A stretch of DNA of 45,627 bases from Phoronis australis (Eukaryota; Phoronida; Phoronidae), in NCBI GenBank assembly GCA_002633005.1, contig NMRA01000932.1, positions 49,704-95,330 of the forward strand, written 5' to 3'. Shown piece after piece: positions 45,286 to 45,627 of this stretch (the first letter of the stretch is position 1; each line of letters opens with the position of its first letter). The position numbers and the translations under genes were made by a program. The notes beneath the pieces are model-generated. The model was not told where the DNA came from, did no database searches, and was given only the letters and a program-made list of their open reading frames with translations.

Positions 45286-45627
45286 GTAAGTTGCATCATA
45301 AAATTGTTTGTTCTAGTTATTAATACAATTCCTCATAGTCCAATGATCATTCAGAACACCTTGAGCCTGGTAGGCTTAAATTTTCCCTCAGAGGCGAACG
45401 TTGTGTGCGCATGTGGAGTCTTTAGTCATATGGAATGTCATGCGACCTTTGAACTACAGAATGATTGGCTGTGTTACTGTACTTCCCACATGCACAGGTA
45501 ACGTTCACCTCCAAGAGGAAATTTTGAGACTGTGAAATTACCTGTTTTTTAGTTACTCTGAATGTCCAAAGCAGTATCTCACCTGGAGCTGTGTACATGT
45601 AGCATACCTCCTGAATTTTCTTACTAT
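45286..45627 (+). other. Start of the last visible TPP2 intron
   Basis: The sequence after the donor GTAAGT at 45286 has no recognised TPP2 exon up to the window end. A frame stays open across the donor to 45,501, but it loses similarity to TPP2 directly after the splice site. Confidence 0.6.

Noticed and set aside
45286-45501. Read-through coding after the last TPP2 exon
   Set aside because: Similarity to TPP2 stops exactly at the GTAAGT donor, so the open frame beyond is intronic.

Overview
This window is nuclear genomic DNA from an animal, most likely a marine invertebrate (possibly a lophotrochozoan such as a mollusc; I cannot fix the taxon from sequence alone). The reasons are GT-AG introns, AT-rich introns full of transposon remnants and minisatellites, an intronless stress-type HSP70, an APE-type LINE, and orthologues of animal metabolic genes. 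All exon coordinates were derived by eye from splice sites, reading phase and remembered protein families, not from an alignment program.

Layout. (1) 1-8,500, + strand: six phase-compatible exons of a polytopic membrane protein of uncertain family, with only a weak resemblance to otopetrins. (2) 9,440-12,110, - strand: a complete intronless HSP70 gene with a TATA box and three heat-shock elements. (3) 12,110-13,700: a CpG-rich stretch with no gene I can name. (4) 13,740-16,670, + strand: a degenerate LINE with part of its endonuclease, a reverse transcriptase and a C-terminal zinc-finger region. (5) 16,670-21,930: no recognisable gene, an assembly gap (17,957-18,094) and a TIR transposon. (6) 21,928-29,188, - strand: a complete nine-exon mevalonate kinase gene (410 aa predicted). 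(7) 29,493-37,384, + strand: the first six exons of MMAB, cob(I)alamin adenosyltransferase. (8) 39,708-45,285, + strand: four exons from the C-terminal part of tripeptidyl peptidase II (TPP2), with the gene end beyond the window.

The most informative region is the 304-bp interval between the MVK and MMAB start codons. The two genes are head to head, as in vertebrates, where the pair shares a bidirectional promoter controlled by SREBP-2. The interval here carries a perfect 10-bp sterol regulatory element (GTGGGGTGAT, the reverse complement of ATCACCCCAC). This suggests an ancient, sterol-linked promoter for a mevalonate-pathway enzyme and a B12-cofactor enzyme.

A second notable element lies in MMAB intron 4: a 759-bp solo LTR (TGTCA...TGACA, 5-bp target duplication CTTTG). 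On the minus strand its U3 holds three perfect and two imperfect heat-shock elements upstream of TATAAATA, followed by AATAAA. It looks like a heat-inducible retroelement promoter inside a host intron.

A structural problem also needs attention. MMAB stops after exon 6, before its arginine-rich catalytic C-terminus, and TPP2 starts near its C-terminus only 2.3 kb later, across three minisatellites. A genomic rearrangement or an assembly join must lie between them. The introns also hold several related transposon families, some of which appear to have seeded minisatellites.
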